This document shows, piece after piece, positions 10,011 through 19,097 of a DNA stretch of 64,000 nt. The DNA lies in assembly GCF_016908495.1 (NCBI RefSeq), contig NZ_JAFBDZ010000001.1:620001-684000 (forward strand), written 5' to 3'. The notes below the pieces were generated by a model. The model searched no databases, had not been told where the DNA came from, and saw only the letters and a list, made by a program, of their open reading frames with translations. Each line of letters opens with the position of its first letter. The first letter of the stretch is position 1. Both the position numbers and the translations under genes were made by a program. The DNA comes from Rossellomorea pakistanensis (lineage in GTDB: Bacteria; Bacillota; Bacilli; Bacillales; Bacillaceae_B).

Positions 10011-10109
10011 CTACTTTTTAACTAAAAATTCACATATTATAAAAAGTACCGACGAAGTGCGATCACTTTTTATAATATGTGAATAGCTTCGGTAAATTTT
10101 CAAAAGTAG
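10011..10109 (-). promoter_or_regulatory. Large hairpin in the csp 5' UTR
   Basis: Perfect 20-bp arms at 10028-10047 and 10065-10084 (loop 17 nt) lie inside an outer stem (CTACTTTT 10011-10018 with AAAAGTAG 10102-10109). The structure sits between the promoter and the ribosome site of the csp gene. Confidence 0.7.
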
Positions 10110-10135
10110 TTATCAAACTAACTAGCTTATATCCT

Positions 10136-10163
10136 ATTATACAACATATCCACGATTTGTCAA
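10136..10163 (-). promoter_or_regulatory. SigA-type promoter for csp
   Basis: TTGACA (10158-10163), 16-bp spacer, TATAAT (10136-10141), reading toward the cold-shock gene. Confidence 0.8.
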
Positions 10164-10199
10164 ATCAGTTAAAAACATTGCATCGTCTTTGTCACAAAA

Positions 10200-10275
10200 G
10201 GGAACTGACCCAACATATTATCAATATAAAGAAGATGTTTTGATAGCATCTTCTTTATATTGAAGTGTAGTTCCT
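10200..10275. repeat. Palindromic element (family A)
   Basis: Perfect 16-bp arms CAATATAAAGAAGATG (10222-10237) and complement (10247-10262), inside GGGAACTGA/TAGTTCC outer arms. It follows the YuzL-like gene on the minus strand and may terminate it. Confidence 0.65.
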
Positions 10276-10309
10276 AGATACCTTCATCTTGGAACAGACT
10301 CGAGTTATT

Positions 10310-10441
10310 TTATTTTTTATTTCTTTTACGGGCCGAAGAGCTCTCCGTACCTCCAGGTAATTCTGAATTTGTTGTACCTTGCCCCTCTACTTGTGCAGAC
10401 CCAAGACCTGCTTTTGATGGATCTTGCTTTTTCTTACTCAT
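10310..10441 (-). CDS. yuzL: YuzL-family small protein, 43 aa
   Basis: Encodes MSKKKQDPSKAGLGSAQVEG followed by a Gly/Ser/Thr-rich stretch and a basic end. GAGGTGA lies 5 nt before the ATG. The opening KKxDPSKAGxxxAxVxG resembles the YuzL family of Bacillus, whose function is unknown; composition is SASP-like. Confidence 0.7.
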   Translation of the reverse strand: MSKKKQDPSKAGLGSAQVEGQGTTNSELPGGTESSSARKRNKK

Positions 10442-10483
10442 CGTTATCACCTCGAAAAATAGTTTGTGAAATCCTCTCTATTT

Positions 10484-11263
10484 TTATGTATTTTCCCGTA
10501 AATTTATCGGGGACCTCATTTTCCAACCATTTATTTGAAAATCGCCCATTTTTAAAAGGACATACTCAGCAAGCTGATGGTAGATCGCCATCATCTCATC
10601 CCTATGTGATAACTTTAAAGCTCTTTGGAATTTTCTAGAGAAGAACTCGTCAGGAAATGCACTTTTTCTATATTTTGTAAGGAAATTCTGTTCTGAAAGA
10701 TAAGGTTTAACTTGATAGGGAGGAATTGTTTCTATGTTCAAAAAATGACAGTATGCGTTAAAAAGATCAGATAAGGAATGTGAATAGACAAAATGATAAT
10801 CTTGACTTCCTTTTTCGTAAGCATCCTGTAAATTATCAAGAGTGTCCCAAATTGAATACTTCATCAATTCTATTGCAGTAGAATTCATGATTTTATATTC
10901 TTTTTTTAACCAACTCTCTCCTTCTTGCCGTAACTGCTCAACAGTCCCGAAACGGTCAAATAAAATTTCCCCTGTTGCAAACTGAACGGCTGCATGACTT
11001 CTGCGATCTTCATAATCCTCTAAAAAATAGCTCCTAATTTGCTCAGGGGGATTAATAAAATATTCAATTAAATAATTCTCTATAATTAAATTCCCTCTTT
11101 CCCGCCAATTCGTTCCTGCTTTCAATAGAATATGTACATCAATATCTGAATGAGGACTTGGACTACCTGTTACATAACTTCCACATACAAGAGCGCCAAT
11201 GACCGATTCGTCTTCCTCCCAATGCTCCAAAAATTTATTTACTGCCCATTTCCACTTCTGCAT
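10484..11263 (-). CDS. Nucleotidyltransferase-domain protein (MNT type)
   Basis: 259 residues; ATG at 11263 with GGAGG 5 nt upstream is preferred over an upstream GTG that overlaps the site. The motif GSYVTGSPSPHSDIDVHI (about residues 29-46) is the GSxxxGxxxxxSDxD signature of antibiotic-nucleotidyltransferase-like enzymes. The C-terminal part is helical and unassigned. Substrate unknown; adenylylation of small molecules or proteins is possible. Confidence 0.8.
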   Translation of the reverse strand: MQKWKWAVNKFLEHWEEDESVIGALVCGSYVTGSPSPHSDIDVHILLKAGTNWRERGNLIIENYLIEYFINPPEQIRSYFLEDYEDRRSHAAVQFATGEILFDRFGTVEQLRQEGESWLKKEYKIMNSTAIELMKYSIWDTLDNLQDAYEKGSQDYHFVYSHSLSDLFNAYCHFLNIETIPPYQVKPYLSEQNFLTKYRKSAFPDEFFSRKFQRALKLSHRDEMMAIYHQLAEYVLLKMGDFQINGWKMRSPINLRENT

Positions 11264-11378
11264 TTTTCCCTCCACTTAATTCTATTAATATTTAACAAAA
11301 GATTCGAGACAATTTTATCGAGTGAAGTTGTCTTTCACTACTCGAAAAAAGCGATCTGTTTAGAGAGTATTCAGATAC

Positions 11379-11891
11379 TTAGGCTAAATCAAATCCTAAA
11401 AATGAAAAAACCCATTTTATAATGGTGGAATCATCTTCAATAAAGAAGCAATGGACCTCTGATTCATCGATAGGAATCCATGAGACTACCGCCACTATAT
11501 TGGAAACACTTTCTAATAGATTTAGATCCTTGTGAGTACGGATAAAAAGGATTTTTGGGATATTCTCGTTTTTGTAGCCCTCAATCACAATAAAGTCTAA
11601 TGAGAATGATTCATAAAATTTCAAAATATCATAAAGTGACCAATGGTCAGAATAAGCTTGTAAGGATAACGTTCCATCACCCTCAACGGCTGACACGACG
11701 GCTCCAGCTTCAAACTGCTTTGAGCTATCGGTTTTCGCTGATTCGAGGTGAGGAGGTCCACCGTGTCCATGGTGCTTTATGGTTCCTATTTTTAAACCAT
11801 TAGAAGATCCAAAGGAAATGAGCTTTTCAGAAAAAGTCGTTTTTCCACTATTTTTATACCCTACTAATCCAATTACTTTCTCATATCCCAC
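11379..11891 (-). CDS. mobB: Molybdopterin-guanine dinucleotide biosynthesis protein MobB
   Basis: 170 residues with the P-loop GLVGYKNSGKTTF and a GTIKHHGHGGPP segment, typical of the MobB GTPase that assists conversion of Moco to the guanine dinucleotide form. The start overlaps the last 19 bp of moeA, indicating translational coupling. Part of a moaA-moeA-mobB set. MobA is not in this window. Confidence 0.92.
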   Translation of the reverse strand: MGYEKVIGLVGYKNSGKTTFSEKLISFGSSNGLKIGTIKHHGHGGPPHLESAKTDSSKQFEAGAVVSAVEGDGTLSLQAYSDHWSLYDILKFYESFSLDFIVIEGYKNENIPKILFIRTHKDLNLLESVSNIVAVVSWIPIDESEVHCFFIEDDSTIIKWVFSFLGFDLA

Positions 11892-13144
11892 ATTTCTTCA
11901 CTCCCCTTTTGGTCTTCTAAAAGGAGGACATCTACCAGGTTTCCTTTCTTATATCCTCTTGTACCTCCTGGAAGAATCATTAAAGCATCTGACTTTGCTA
12001 ATGAGGAAACCGCATTCGATTTATCTAAGCCAACGGGCTTAAACAGAATATCACCAGAACTGTACTGCAGTTCACCTCTTACAAACCTAGTAAATGGATT
12101 TGCTTTTGGAAAGTCTTTATTTAGGTATGCCTTAACAGGTCGAACATATGGAGAATCACTATAATTCCAATAGCGAATAATTGGTCGTACAAAAAGTTCA
12201 AACCCAACATAACAAGCAGAAGGATTCCCGGACAACCCAAATAAAAGTTTCCCCTCTTTTTCTGCTACAGTTGTTACACTTCCAGGTCTCATGGCTACTT
12301 TATTAAATAATTCCTGGGCATTGATAGAACGATAGACTTCAGGAAGGTGATCGTAGTCACCCACAGAAACACCACCTGTTGTGATAATAAAATCACATTC
12401 CAATAAAGCTTTTTGTGTAAGTTCAACCAAATCTTCTAAATCATCACCAATCTGACCGTAATAGTTTACATTGCCCCCTGCTCTTTTTATTTGAGAGGAG
12501 ACCATATGAGAATTACTATTTCTAATTTTCCCTGGCGCTAATGGTTCATGAACATGTAAAAGTTCACTGCCTGTTGCAATAAGACCAATAATCGGCTTTT
12601 TAACTAGGGGAACTTTCGAATAACCGAATGTAGCTAATAACGCTTTTACGCCAGGATTAATATAAGTGCCTTTCGAAATAATTTCAGTACCTGCTTCCAC
12701 GTCTTCTCCCTTAAATGAGATGTTTTCCCCTGGCTTTAATTTTCTTTTTATTGTGATGTATTTACCGCCTTCTTTTTTACTAACCAATTCCTTCATAATG
12801 ACTGCGTCGGCACCTGGAGGTATTGCACCCCCTGTCATGATTTTTACCGTTTGATTTTTCCCTACTATTTTTTCAATTGTATGCCCTGCAGGTATTTCAT
12901 CAATTACTTCAAAATCTATTGAGTTATTCGAAGAAAGTAATTCTGTATCCTGTGATCTTATCGCATAACCGTCATAAGGGGATCGATTAAACGGAGGCAC
13001 AGGGTGATCTGCACAAATCGGATCAAACAGGTACCCATCATCACATTCAGAGAAGTTCACTACATTTTTATTTCCTCTTTTCTTCCATTTCATTACGGTC
13101 TTTACTGCTTGATGAACAGTTATAGGATTTCGTTTTTCACTCAT
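11873..13144 (-). CDS. moeA: Molybdopterin molybdenumtransferase MoeA
   Basis: 423 residues with the MoeA signatures PPFNRSPYDGYAIRS, KIMTGGAIPPGADAVI, the MPT-binding TTGGVSVGDYDH and GLSGNPSACYVGFE. It inserts molybdate into adenylylated molybdopterin. Encoded between moaA (gap about 70 bp) and mobB (overlap), on the minus strand. Confidence 0.95.
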   Translation of the reverse strand: MSEKRNPITVHQAVKTVMKWKKRGNKNVVNFSECDDGYLFDPICADHPVPPFNRSPYDGYAIRSQDTELLSSNNSIDFEVIDEIPAGHTIEKIVGKNQTVKIMTGGAIPPGADAVIMKELVSKKEGGKYITIKRKLKPGENISFKGEDVEAGTEIISKGTYINPGVKALLATFGYSKVPLVKKPIIGLIATGSELLHVHEPLAPGKIRNSNSHMVSSQIKRAGGNVNYYGQIGDDLEDLVELTQKALLECDFIITTGGVSVGDYDHLPEVYRSINAQELFNKVAMRPGSVTTVAEKEGKLLFGLSGNPSACYVGFELFVRPIIRYWNYSDSPYVRPVKAYLNKDFPKANPFTRFVRGELQYSSGDILFKPVGLDKSNAVSSLAKSDALMILPGGTRGYKKGNLVDVLLLEDQKGSEEMWDMRK

Positions 13145-13213
13145 TTTTTACTCCCCTTTAGTCACTAAGATCAAGGAAATTCTCTGCCATTATAAGAGAA
13201 AAATTTTGAAAGC

Positions 13214-14221
13214 TTATCCACCAATAAAAGACATCTCAATTTTCCTATTATCCGAAGTTCCTTCTTTTCTTAAATCAGAATATCGATCATCTCTGTTACG
13301 CCAAATTTCTGAGACCTTTTTTAACAACGATTCGTCATTTATGTTTGATTTTAAAAGCTCTTTAAGACTGAACCCTTTAGATGCAAATAAACATGTGTAG
13401 AGATTTCCATCTGCAGATATTCTTGCTCTCGTGCAGCTTGAACAGAAAGTTTCGGATACAGAGGAAATGAATCCAATTTCAGTGTTCGTCCCTTTATATT
13501 TATAGCGCTTTGCTACTTCACCATAGTAATTTTCTTCAAGTGGCTCTAGTTCGAATTGGGTCCTTAAGCTCTCCAATATGGCATTCATTGATACAACTTT
13601 TTCCCAATTCCATCCATTATGATTTCCAACATCCATAAATTCAATAAATCTCAAGGTGATCCCTTTGTCTTTAAAATAATTTGCCATCGGAAGTATTTGA
13701 GAATCATTGATTCCCTTTTGAACAACCATATTAATCTTAATACGAAAGCCTAACTCTTTTGCTTTATCAATTCCTTTTAAAATGGATCTATGACTAATTC
13801 CTCGACCATTCATTTTTTTGAATAATGTATCATCAATGGAATCTAAACTAATATTCAACCTTCTTAAACCAGCACGATAAAGTGCTTCTGATTGTTTCGT
13901 TAAAAAAACACCATTTGTTGTAAGTCCTATATCTTCTATACCATTTATTTTTATTAGTCTTTCGATTAGTCTTGGTAATTCCGGTCTTAATAAAGGTTCT
14001 CCACCGGTAATCCGAAGCTTTTTAACCCCTAGATTTGTAAAAACCCTAGCTAATCTTTCTATTTCATCAAAAGATAATAACTCATCTTTTTTCAAAAATG
14101 GATAATCAGAACCAAAAATTTCAGCGGGCATACAATATTGGCACCGAAAATTACACTGGTCTGTCACCGATATCCTTAGATCTCTTAAGGGTCGTTGATA
14201 AATATCTTTTATTTGATTCAT
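13214..14221 (-). CDS. moaA: GTP 3',8-cyclase MoaA
   Basis: 335 residues. The N-terminal radical-SAM cluster CNFRCQYC (about 23-30), GGEPLLRP, the C-terminal cluster site [18 protein letters not shown] and the GG C-terminus required by MoaA are all present. Catalyses the first step of molybdopterin synthesis from GTP with MoaC. First gene of the moaA-moeA-mobB run; AAGGGG precedes the ATG. No Moco riboswitch was recognised in the 188-bp upstream gap. Confidence 0.96.
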   Translation of the reverse strand: MNQIKDIYQRPLRDLRISVTDQCNFRCQYCMPAEIFGSDYPFLKKDELLSFDEIERLARVFTNLGVKKLRITGGEPLLRPELPRLIERLIKINGIEDIGLTTNGVFLTKQSEALYRAGLRRLNISLDSIDDTLFKKMNGRGISHRSILKGIDKAKELGFRIKINMVVQKGINDSQILPMANYFKDKGITLRFIEFMDVGNHNGWNWEKVVSMNAILESLRTQFELEPLEENYYGEVAKRYKYKGTNTEIGFISSVSETFCSSCTRARISADGNLYTCLFASKGFSLKELLKSNINDESLLKKVSEIWRNRDDRYSDLRKEGTSDNRKIEMSFIGG

Positions 14222-14409
14222 AAGATCCCCTTCTTATTAATAGCTTTACCAATATTCTAACAGATTCATAGAAAAACAGAATCCCCAACCATTCAATTCG
14301 ATAATGATGAACATTTTCTATTATTCATTTGTGCTTTCATTTGACGTTACATTTGCTTCCATTTAGGTTAAAATGATGGATATGCTACTTACATAGAGGA
14401 GAATTAAAA

Positions 14410-15495
14410 ATGCCAAAAGGAAAATGGTTTCGTACAGGTTATGGAATTGCATTACTCTTATTAATTATATACCTAGGGAGCTTAGTTGATTTTATCTTTA
14501 CTCCTATAAGGGTAATCGTGACAACTTTATTTGCTCCCATTATCATTGCTGGTGTTCTATACTATCTTTTGAGACCACTTGTCCTATTTCTATCACGGTA
14601 TATTCCACGATCACTGTCTATCATCCTGATTTATTTAATGGGGATTGGGGTTATAACAGCATTAGTATACTATCTAGGCCCTCTTTTACAAAGACAGGTT
14701 AATGGTTTAATTAATAATACTCCACAGCTAGTTGAAGATATTCAACATTTACTATTAAATTTAAAGCAAAACGATTTAATAGAGAGATTCCAGGAGGGAC
14801 AAAATTTTTCTTTTGAAGAAATTGCTCGTAGATTTACCGATGAACTAAATGCCTTCTTGTCAACTTTAGGTTCAAATATTATAAAAATCATTTCTACTGT
14901 GACAAGCATTCTAGTTTTAATTGTGATTATTCCATTTGTTCTGTTTTATATGCTAAAGGATGGCGATAGATTACCACAGTATGTATTAAAGCTAGTGCCA
15001 AAACAACATGAGAAAGATGGAAAAAGAATTTTAAAAGATATGGATGATGCACTTAGCTCATATATACAAGGGCAAATTATTGTAAGCCTTTGTGTAGGAG
15101 TATTAATTTATATCGGCTTTCTAATTATAGACCTTGATTACTCTCTTGTCCTCGCTTTAATAGCGATGTTTACAAATGTGATCCCATTTGTCGGACCATT
15201 TATCGGCACCATTCCAAGTCTAGTTGTTGCATTTTTAGATTCGCCTATAATGGCTCTATGGGTGCTTATTGTAGTCATTGTTGTTCAACAAATTGAAAGT
15301 AATTTAATATCTCCTCAAGTGATGGGAAAAAAATTAGATGTACATCCATTAACAATTATTCTACTATTGCTTGCAGCCGGAAACTTCGCTGGCCTTCTAG
15401 GCTTAATTTTAGCCGTTCCAACATATGCGGTCTCAAAAGTCATAGTAGTAAATGTGTACAGATTCATCCAAATACGAAGAATGAGTAAGGAATAG
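14410..15495 (+). CDS. AI-2E family transporter (UPF0118)
   Basis: 361 residues with about seven to eight hydrophobic segments: an N-terminal pair, a long helical extracytoplasmic/cytoplasmic region (about 95-150), then NVIPFVGPFIGTIPS and NLISPQVMGKKLDVHPL, both diagnostic of the family. Members export various small solutes or ions. It ends 9 bp before modA and may be cotranscribed. Confidence 0.88.
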   Translation: MPKGKWFRTGYGIALLLLIIYLGSLVDFIFTPIRVIVTTLFAPIIIAGVLYYLLRPLVLFLSRYIPRSLSIILIYLMGIGVITALVYYLGPLLQRQVNGLINNTPQLVEDIQHLLLNLKQNDLIERFQEGQNFSFEEIARRFTDELNAFLSTLGSNIIKIISTVTSILVLIVIIPFVLFYMLKDGDRLPQYVLKLVPKQHEKDGKRILKDMDDALSSYIQGQIIVSLCVGVLIYIGFLIIDLDYSLVLALIAMFTNVIPFVGPFIGTIPSLVVAFLDSPIMALWVLIVVIVVQQIESNLISPQVMGKKLDVHPLTIILLLLAAGNFAGLLGLILAVPTYAVSKVIVVNVYRFIQIRRMSKE

Positions 15496-15504
15496 ATAAG
15501 GAAA

Positions 15505-16260
15505 ATGATTAACAGACTAACAGTTCTTCTGATGTGCATCATTTTTTTGACAGCGTGCCAAACAGAAAAACCTTCAAAAACTTTGACAGTAGCAGCCGCA
15601 TCCAGTTTAAATAATGCATTTAACGAGCTTGGACAAGTGTTTGAGGAAAAATCAAATATATCCGTTCAATTCAGCTATGCGTCATCTGGCCAACTTACTC
15701 AACAAATTAAACAAGGTGCACCGTTTGATGTATTCGCCTCTGCAGAGATTTATTATTTGGAAGATCTCGCGAAGGCTGGTTTTGTTGAACAAAATACTAT
15801 TTCGACTTTTGGAAAAGGCAGATTGATCTTATATCACCCCGATCATCCTAATTTAATTGATGATTTTAATGTATTATTGGACAATGATGTTCACCATATT
15901 GCGATTGCTAACCCTGAATTTGCTCCATACGGTAAGGCAGCCACTGAGTTTCTTAAAGAGATTAAGCTTTATGAACAAGTACAGGAAAAAGTCGTATGGG
16001 GTGAAAACATTCGTCAAACTTATCAATATGTAAAAACCGGGAATGCCTCTATTGGAATAGTTGCAAGCTCCCTTATTACTAGAAAGGATCATTATTCTAA
16101 AATTGATTCTAAGTTCTACAATCCGATCGAACAATCTATTGGAGTGATTTCATCATCTCCAAACAAAGAGGAAGCTAGAGAGTGGATAAATTTTCTTAAT
16201 AGTAAACAAGCACAAGACATTCTTGTAAAATATCGTTTAGCTTTAAAGGAAGAATCTTAA
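15505..16260 (+). CDS. modA: Molybdate ABC transporter substrate-binding lipoprotein ModA
   Basis: 251 residues with a signal peptide ending in the lipobox LTAC (cysteine about 18). TLTVAAASSLNNAFNELG and QIKQGAPFDVFASA are ModA signatures, with the Ser/Ala residues that line the oxyanion pocket. Delivers molybdate to ModB. The next gene, modB, begins at the base after the stop. Confidence 0.92.
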   Translation: MINRLTVLLMCIIFLTACQTEKPSKTLTVAAASSLNNAFNELGQVFEEKSNISVQFSYASSGQLTQQIKQGAPFDVFASAEIYYLEDLAKAGFVEQNTISTFGKGRLILYHPDHPNLIDDFNVLLDNDVHHIAIANPEFAPYGKAATEFLKEIKLYEQVQEKVVWGENIRQTYQYVKTGNASIGIVASSLITRKDHYSKIDSKFYNPIEQSIGVISSSPNKEEAREWINFLNSKQAQDILVKYRLALKEES

Positions 16261-16926
16261 ATGCCTATATTTCAAACACCGTTTATTCTCTCAATGAAAA
16301 TTGCTTGCATATCTACCTTTATTACTTTTTTCGTGGCAATTGTGTTAGCTTGGATTTTTGCATATCGAAAATCGTATCTGACTCAATTTTTATCAGGCAT
16401 CACCACTTTACCACTTGTTTTGCCACCGACAGTACTCGGCTATTATTTACTAGTATCAATCGGCAATGAGAGTATTATCGGGAAATTGTATATATATTTA
16501 TTTGGAAGTACACTTGTCTTTACACAAACGGCTGCTGTGATTGCTGCAAGCATTGCTTCTTTACCTTTAATGATTCGCCCCTTTCAAATCGCATTTGAAT
16601 CTATTGGTAAAGAAATTCGAGAAGCGGCAGAAGTTGATGGTGCCAATTCATGGATTACTTTCATCCAAATCGTTATCCCTTTATCATATAAAGGACTACT
16701 GGCTGGGATTATTTTAGGATTCGCTAGAAGTTTAGGTGAATTCGGCGCAACTTTAATGGTCGCTGGAAATATTCCAGGCAAAACTCAAACTCTGTCCATT
16801 GCCATCTATGACGCTGTTCAAGCAAACGATTGGAATACGGCCAATCTAATGGTAATAACACTTAGTGGAATATGTATAGCAATCATTCTCCTCTCTTTTC
16901 CTCTCGAGAAAAGAGAAGAAAACTAA
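16261..16926 (+). CDS. modB: Molybdate ABC transporter permease ModB
   Basis: 221 residues, about five transmembrane helices and the permease EAA loop EAAEVDGANSWITFIQIVIP; ARSLGEFGATLMVAGNIPGKTQT is characteristic of ModB. No ModC ATPase follows: a palindromic element and an opposing gene come next, so the ATPase must be elsewhere or shared. Confidence 0.93.
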   Translation: MPIFQTPFILSMKIACISTFITFFVAIVLAWIFAYRKSYLTQFLSGITTLPLVLPPTVLGYYLLVSIGNESIIGKLYIYLFGSTLVFTQTAAVIAASIASLPLMIRPFQIAFESIGKEIREAAEVDGANSWITFIQIVIPLSYKGLLAGIILGFARSLGEFGATLMVAGNIPGKTQTLSIAIYDAVQANDWNTANLMVITLSGICIAIILLSFPLEKREEN

Positions 16927-17052
16927 AAAGGGGCTATCCAAAAAGGGGTCCAGAACCACTATGATTGTCCATATATAGAAGATGTCTTAAGGGTTTCTTC
17001 TACATATTTAAGTTGTGGTTCCTGACACCTGGGTATTTGGACAGCCCCTTTT
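16926..17052. repeat. Long palindromic element after modB (family A), likely terminator
   Basis: Outer arms AAAAGGGGCTATCCAAA (16926-16942) and TTTGGACAGCCCCTTTT (17036-17052) differ at one position; inner arms include CAGAACCAC/GTGGTTCCTG and TAGAAGA/TCTTCTA. It separates convergent genes. Confidence 0.75.
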
Positions 17053-17055
17053 AGC

Positions 17056-17391
17056 TCATTGTAAAACCTTCCTAATACTCACTTCGTTCTTAAGATCTAC
17101 TAGGTTGTCATTATACATAAAAATCAAACCGTGATATATTTGTAGATCATCATCACATCCTTCACAAAACACCCTTTCATTCGGATCCCAAAAAGCAACG
17201 GTATGGTAATTTTTCTGCTTTAAATAAGGAAAAGCCTTTTTTAATTCACCAATCTTTTTAACATATTGATCTATTGTGTCGATTTTAGATTCGTACTCAA
17301 ATATTGCTGTTATATCTTTACGCCAATCATCAAAAAACCACCAGGGTTCCGATTCCCCTTTAGTCTGAATGATTTTCCACTTTCCCACCAT
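17056..17391 (-). CDS. DUF1033 family protein
   Basis: 111 residues: KWKIIQTKGESEPWWFFDDW at the start is the DUF1033 signature, followed by a short charged C-terminal part with CEGCDDDLQIYHG. Cytosolic, function unknown. GGGGGTG precedes the ATG. Confidence 0.8.
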   Translation of the reverse strand: MVGKWKIIQTKGESEPWWFFDDWRKDITAIFEYESKIDTIDQYVKKIGELKKAFPYLKQKNYHTVAFWDPNERVFCEGCDDDLQIYHGLIFMYNDNLVDLKNEVSIRKVLQ

Positions 17392-17546
17392 TCACACCCC
17401 CTAAAGATCCTATCTCTAAAAAAGTTTACAAAAGTTCAGCAATAAAATAAACCTATATGCATTTGCTCAAGATGAAATATTGAAAAGTAGACAAGTTCTT
17501 TGATGAAAGAGCATAGGATATTAGAAATAATTAGGGGGGAAATTCG

Positions 17547-17999
17547 ATGAAGTTTATTGTATTAAAAAAAGGGTCTGTGGTTTTATTAATTGTAGCGTTT
17601 GTCATTTTATCGTTAGGAGCTGTTTGGTTTTTACTCCCAGATAATTCCTACCCTACTGTCTCTATGAATGAAAAAGCCAATAAACAAGTCATACAGCTGG
17701 TTACAGGGGAGTTCAAATCAGAGACAGACGATGGTAAAGAAATTGAGGTGTACCGCTGGGACCCCAGTACTATTTTTGTAGAAAAAGGTGAAGAAGTAGA
17801 ATTAAGAATATTAGGAGTAAATGGTCATGAACATCCATTCTACATAGAAGGAACAGATGTGAAAGGAACCGTTCAAAAAGGAAAAGAAACAGTTGTTACC
17901 GTTAGATTTGACAAAGAAGGTACCTACCGCCTCATATGCAACACCCACCAAACACTTGAAAACAACGGACCAATGGTAGGCTATATAGTTGTTGATTAA
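17547..17999 (+). CDS. Membrane-anchored cupredoxin-domain protein
   Basis: 150 residues with an N-terminal hydrophobic anchor (about 8-30) and a cupredoxin fold. Candidate type-1 copper ligands are His in GHEHPF and the cluster CNTHQTLENNGPM (Cys, His, Met), in the usual C-x2-H-x6-M order. It probably holds copper on the outer face of the membrane for electron transfer or copper handling. GGGGGG lies before the ATG; single gene. Confidence 0.82.
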   Translation: MKFIVLKKGSVVLLIVAFVILSLGAVWFLLPDNSYPTVSMNEKANKQVIQLVTGEFKSETDDGKEIEVYRWDPSTIFVEKGEEVELRILGVNGHEHPFYIEGTDVKGTVQKGKETVVTVRFDKEGTYRLICNTHQTLENNGPMVGYIVVD

Positions 18000-18002
18000 A
18001 GC

Positions 18003-18120
18003 AAAAGCGGAAGTGCATTGAACAGTCCCAACAAGCATAAGCCGAGCCCCAAAGGAAGGATGCCTTTTCCCTTCCTTTGGGGCTTGTCTTATAACTCGAG
18101 GAGCTAAGCGCTGGATCTGG
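18003..18120. repeat. Bacillaceae interspersed repeat (GAGCCCC...GGGGCTT type)
   Basis: A 15-bp arm pair GCCCCAAAGGAAGG/CCTTCCTTTGGGGC sits in a longer palindrome ending AAAAGCGGAAGTGC and GCTAAGCGCTGGA. I recognise this layout as a high-copy intergenic repeat of many Bacillus-like genomes. It directly follows the cupredoxin gene. Confidence 0.75.
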
Positions 18121-18238
18121 ATGAAACCAAATGCAGGAGCGCTTGAACTGAGGGAAAAGTAAAGTAAAAGATCAAAGGACCAAAATAAAGCGAAGAATTT
18201 GTAACTTCCTTACCTCGCCTAATTCTGGTATTTCTTAA

Positions 18239-18595
18239 TTAAAATTGCGTTCCAATGTAATATCCAATAAAAGCCAAAAGGATACCAAATATATATGTAG
18301 TGAATAAATAACAGAAAAATGTACGTAGTTGTTTTTGGTTAATAAGCTTTATTGATTCCAGTTTGAAAGTTGAAAAAGTCGTAAAGCTTCCTAAAAAACC
18401 TGTACCTAATAGTGCTAAGGTATTGCCTCCAATACGAGAACCAATCATGTATCCCAATAGAAATGAACCCAGTACATTAACTAAAAATGTAGCAATGGGA
18501 AAAGTAGAATGAATTCTCTTCTTAATAAAAATACCGACTCCATAACGTAAGATTGCCCCTATAAAACCTCCCAAACTGATTAATAGGTAATTCAT
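18239..18595 (-). CDS. crcB: Fluoride exporter CrcB/FluC, subunit 2
   Basis: 118 residues, four transmembrane helices, with GxxGAILRYGVG, LVNVLGSFLLG and the FLGSFTTFSTF segment (Phe-box and Na+-site Ser/Thr). It overlaps the stop of the other crcB gene by 4 bp (ATGA), so the two probably form a heterodimeric fluoride channel. Confidence 0.92.
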   Translation of the reverse strand: MNYLLISLGGFIGAILRYGVGIFIKKRIHSTFPIATFLVNVLGSFLLGYMIGSRIGGNTLALLGTGFLGSFTTFSTFKLESIKLINQKQLRTFFCYLFTTYIFGILLAFIGYYIGTQF

Positions 18596-18978
18596 GAATT
18601 TACTTCCTTTCGTTTGGTGCTCATAAGGGATCCTATAAATGACAGCAGTAATCCTCCCATTATGCTTAATAGAATATATAATATTCCTAAAAGATATTGA
18701 CCACCTTCAAATAATTGTATCGTTTCGACGCTAAAGGTAGAAAAAGTTGTAAAAGAGCCGATTAAACCTGTCCCCAAAGCCGTCATTAGTTGAGGAGAAT
18801 AGTTATTTTTTTTGATCATTGAATGGGTAAGCCAACCTAAAATAAATGAGCCTAAAAAATTGGTTATTAATGTTGCAATCGGAAATGAAGTCGTTAACAG
18901 GTTTATGGTCATTAAACTAATACTATAGCGCAAAAGGCTTCCAATTGCCCCACCGACTCCAACTAATAAATAAATCAT
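18592..18978 (-). CDS. crcB: Fluoride exporter CrcB/FluC, subunit 1
   Basis: 128 residues with the same fold: GGAIGSLLRYSIS, ITNFLGSFILGW and GLIGSFTTFSTF. Paired subunits coded in tandem are usual in Bacillus. GGGGAG lies before the ATG. I found no crcB-motif fluoride riboswitch in the ~120-bp upstream gap. Confidence 0.92.
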   Translation of the reverse strand: MIYLLVGVGGAIGSLLRYSISLMTINLLTTSFPIATLITNFLGSFILGWLTHSMIKKNNYSPQLMTALGTGLIGSFTTFSTFSVETIQLFEGGQYLLGILYILLSIMGGLLLSFIGSLMSTKRKEVNS

Positions 18979-19022
18979 TTGAACGTCTCCCCTTTTTTAA
19001 AAATGAAACCTTTTTATATCTC

Positions 19023-19051
19023 TTTACGTAAATAAGTAGTATACTTAAAAT
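19023..19051 (+). promoter_or_regulatory. Candidate SigA promoter for mifM-yidC2
   Basis: TTTACG (19023-19028), 17-bp spacer, TAAAAT (19046-19051). It lies inside a 29-bp imperfect palindrome (19038-19066, AGTATAC arms). Confidence 0.5.
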
Positions 19052-19097
19052 ATATTAAGGTATACTTCATTAAACTCATTATTAAAGGTGAATCAAT

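Noticed and set aside
14222-14409. Moco riboswitch upstream of moaA
   Set aside because: No long paired leader with the Moco motif was visible; only an ordinary promoter-like gap between divergent genes.
18979-19097. Fluoride riboswitch upstream of crcB
   Set aside because: The expected conserved GGNGAUGG and CCGCC elements are not visible; the palindrome there fits a promoter/operator better.
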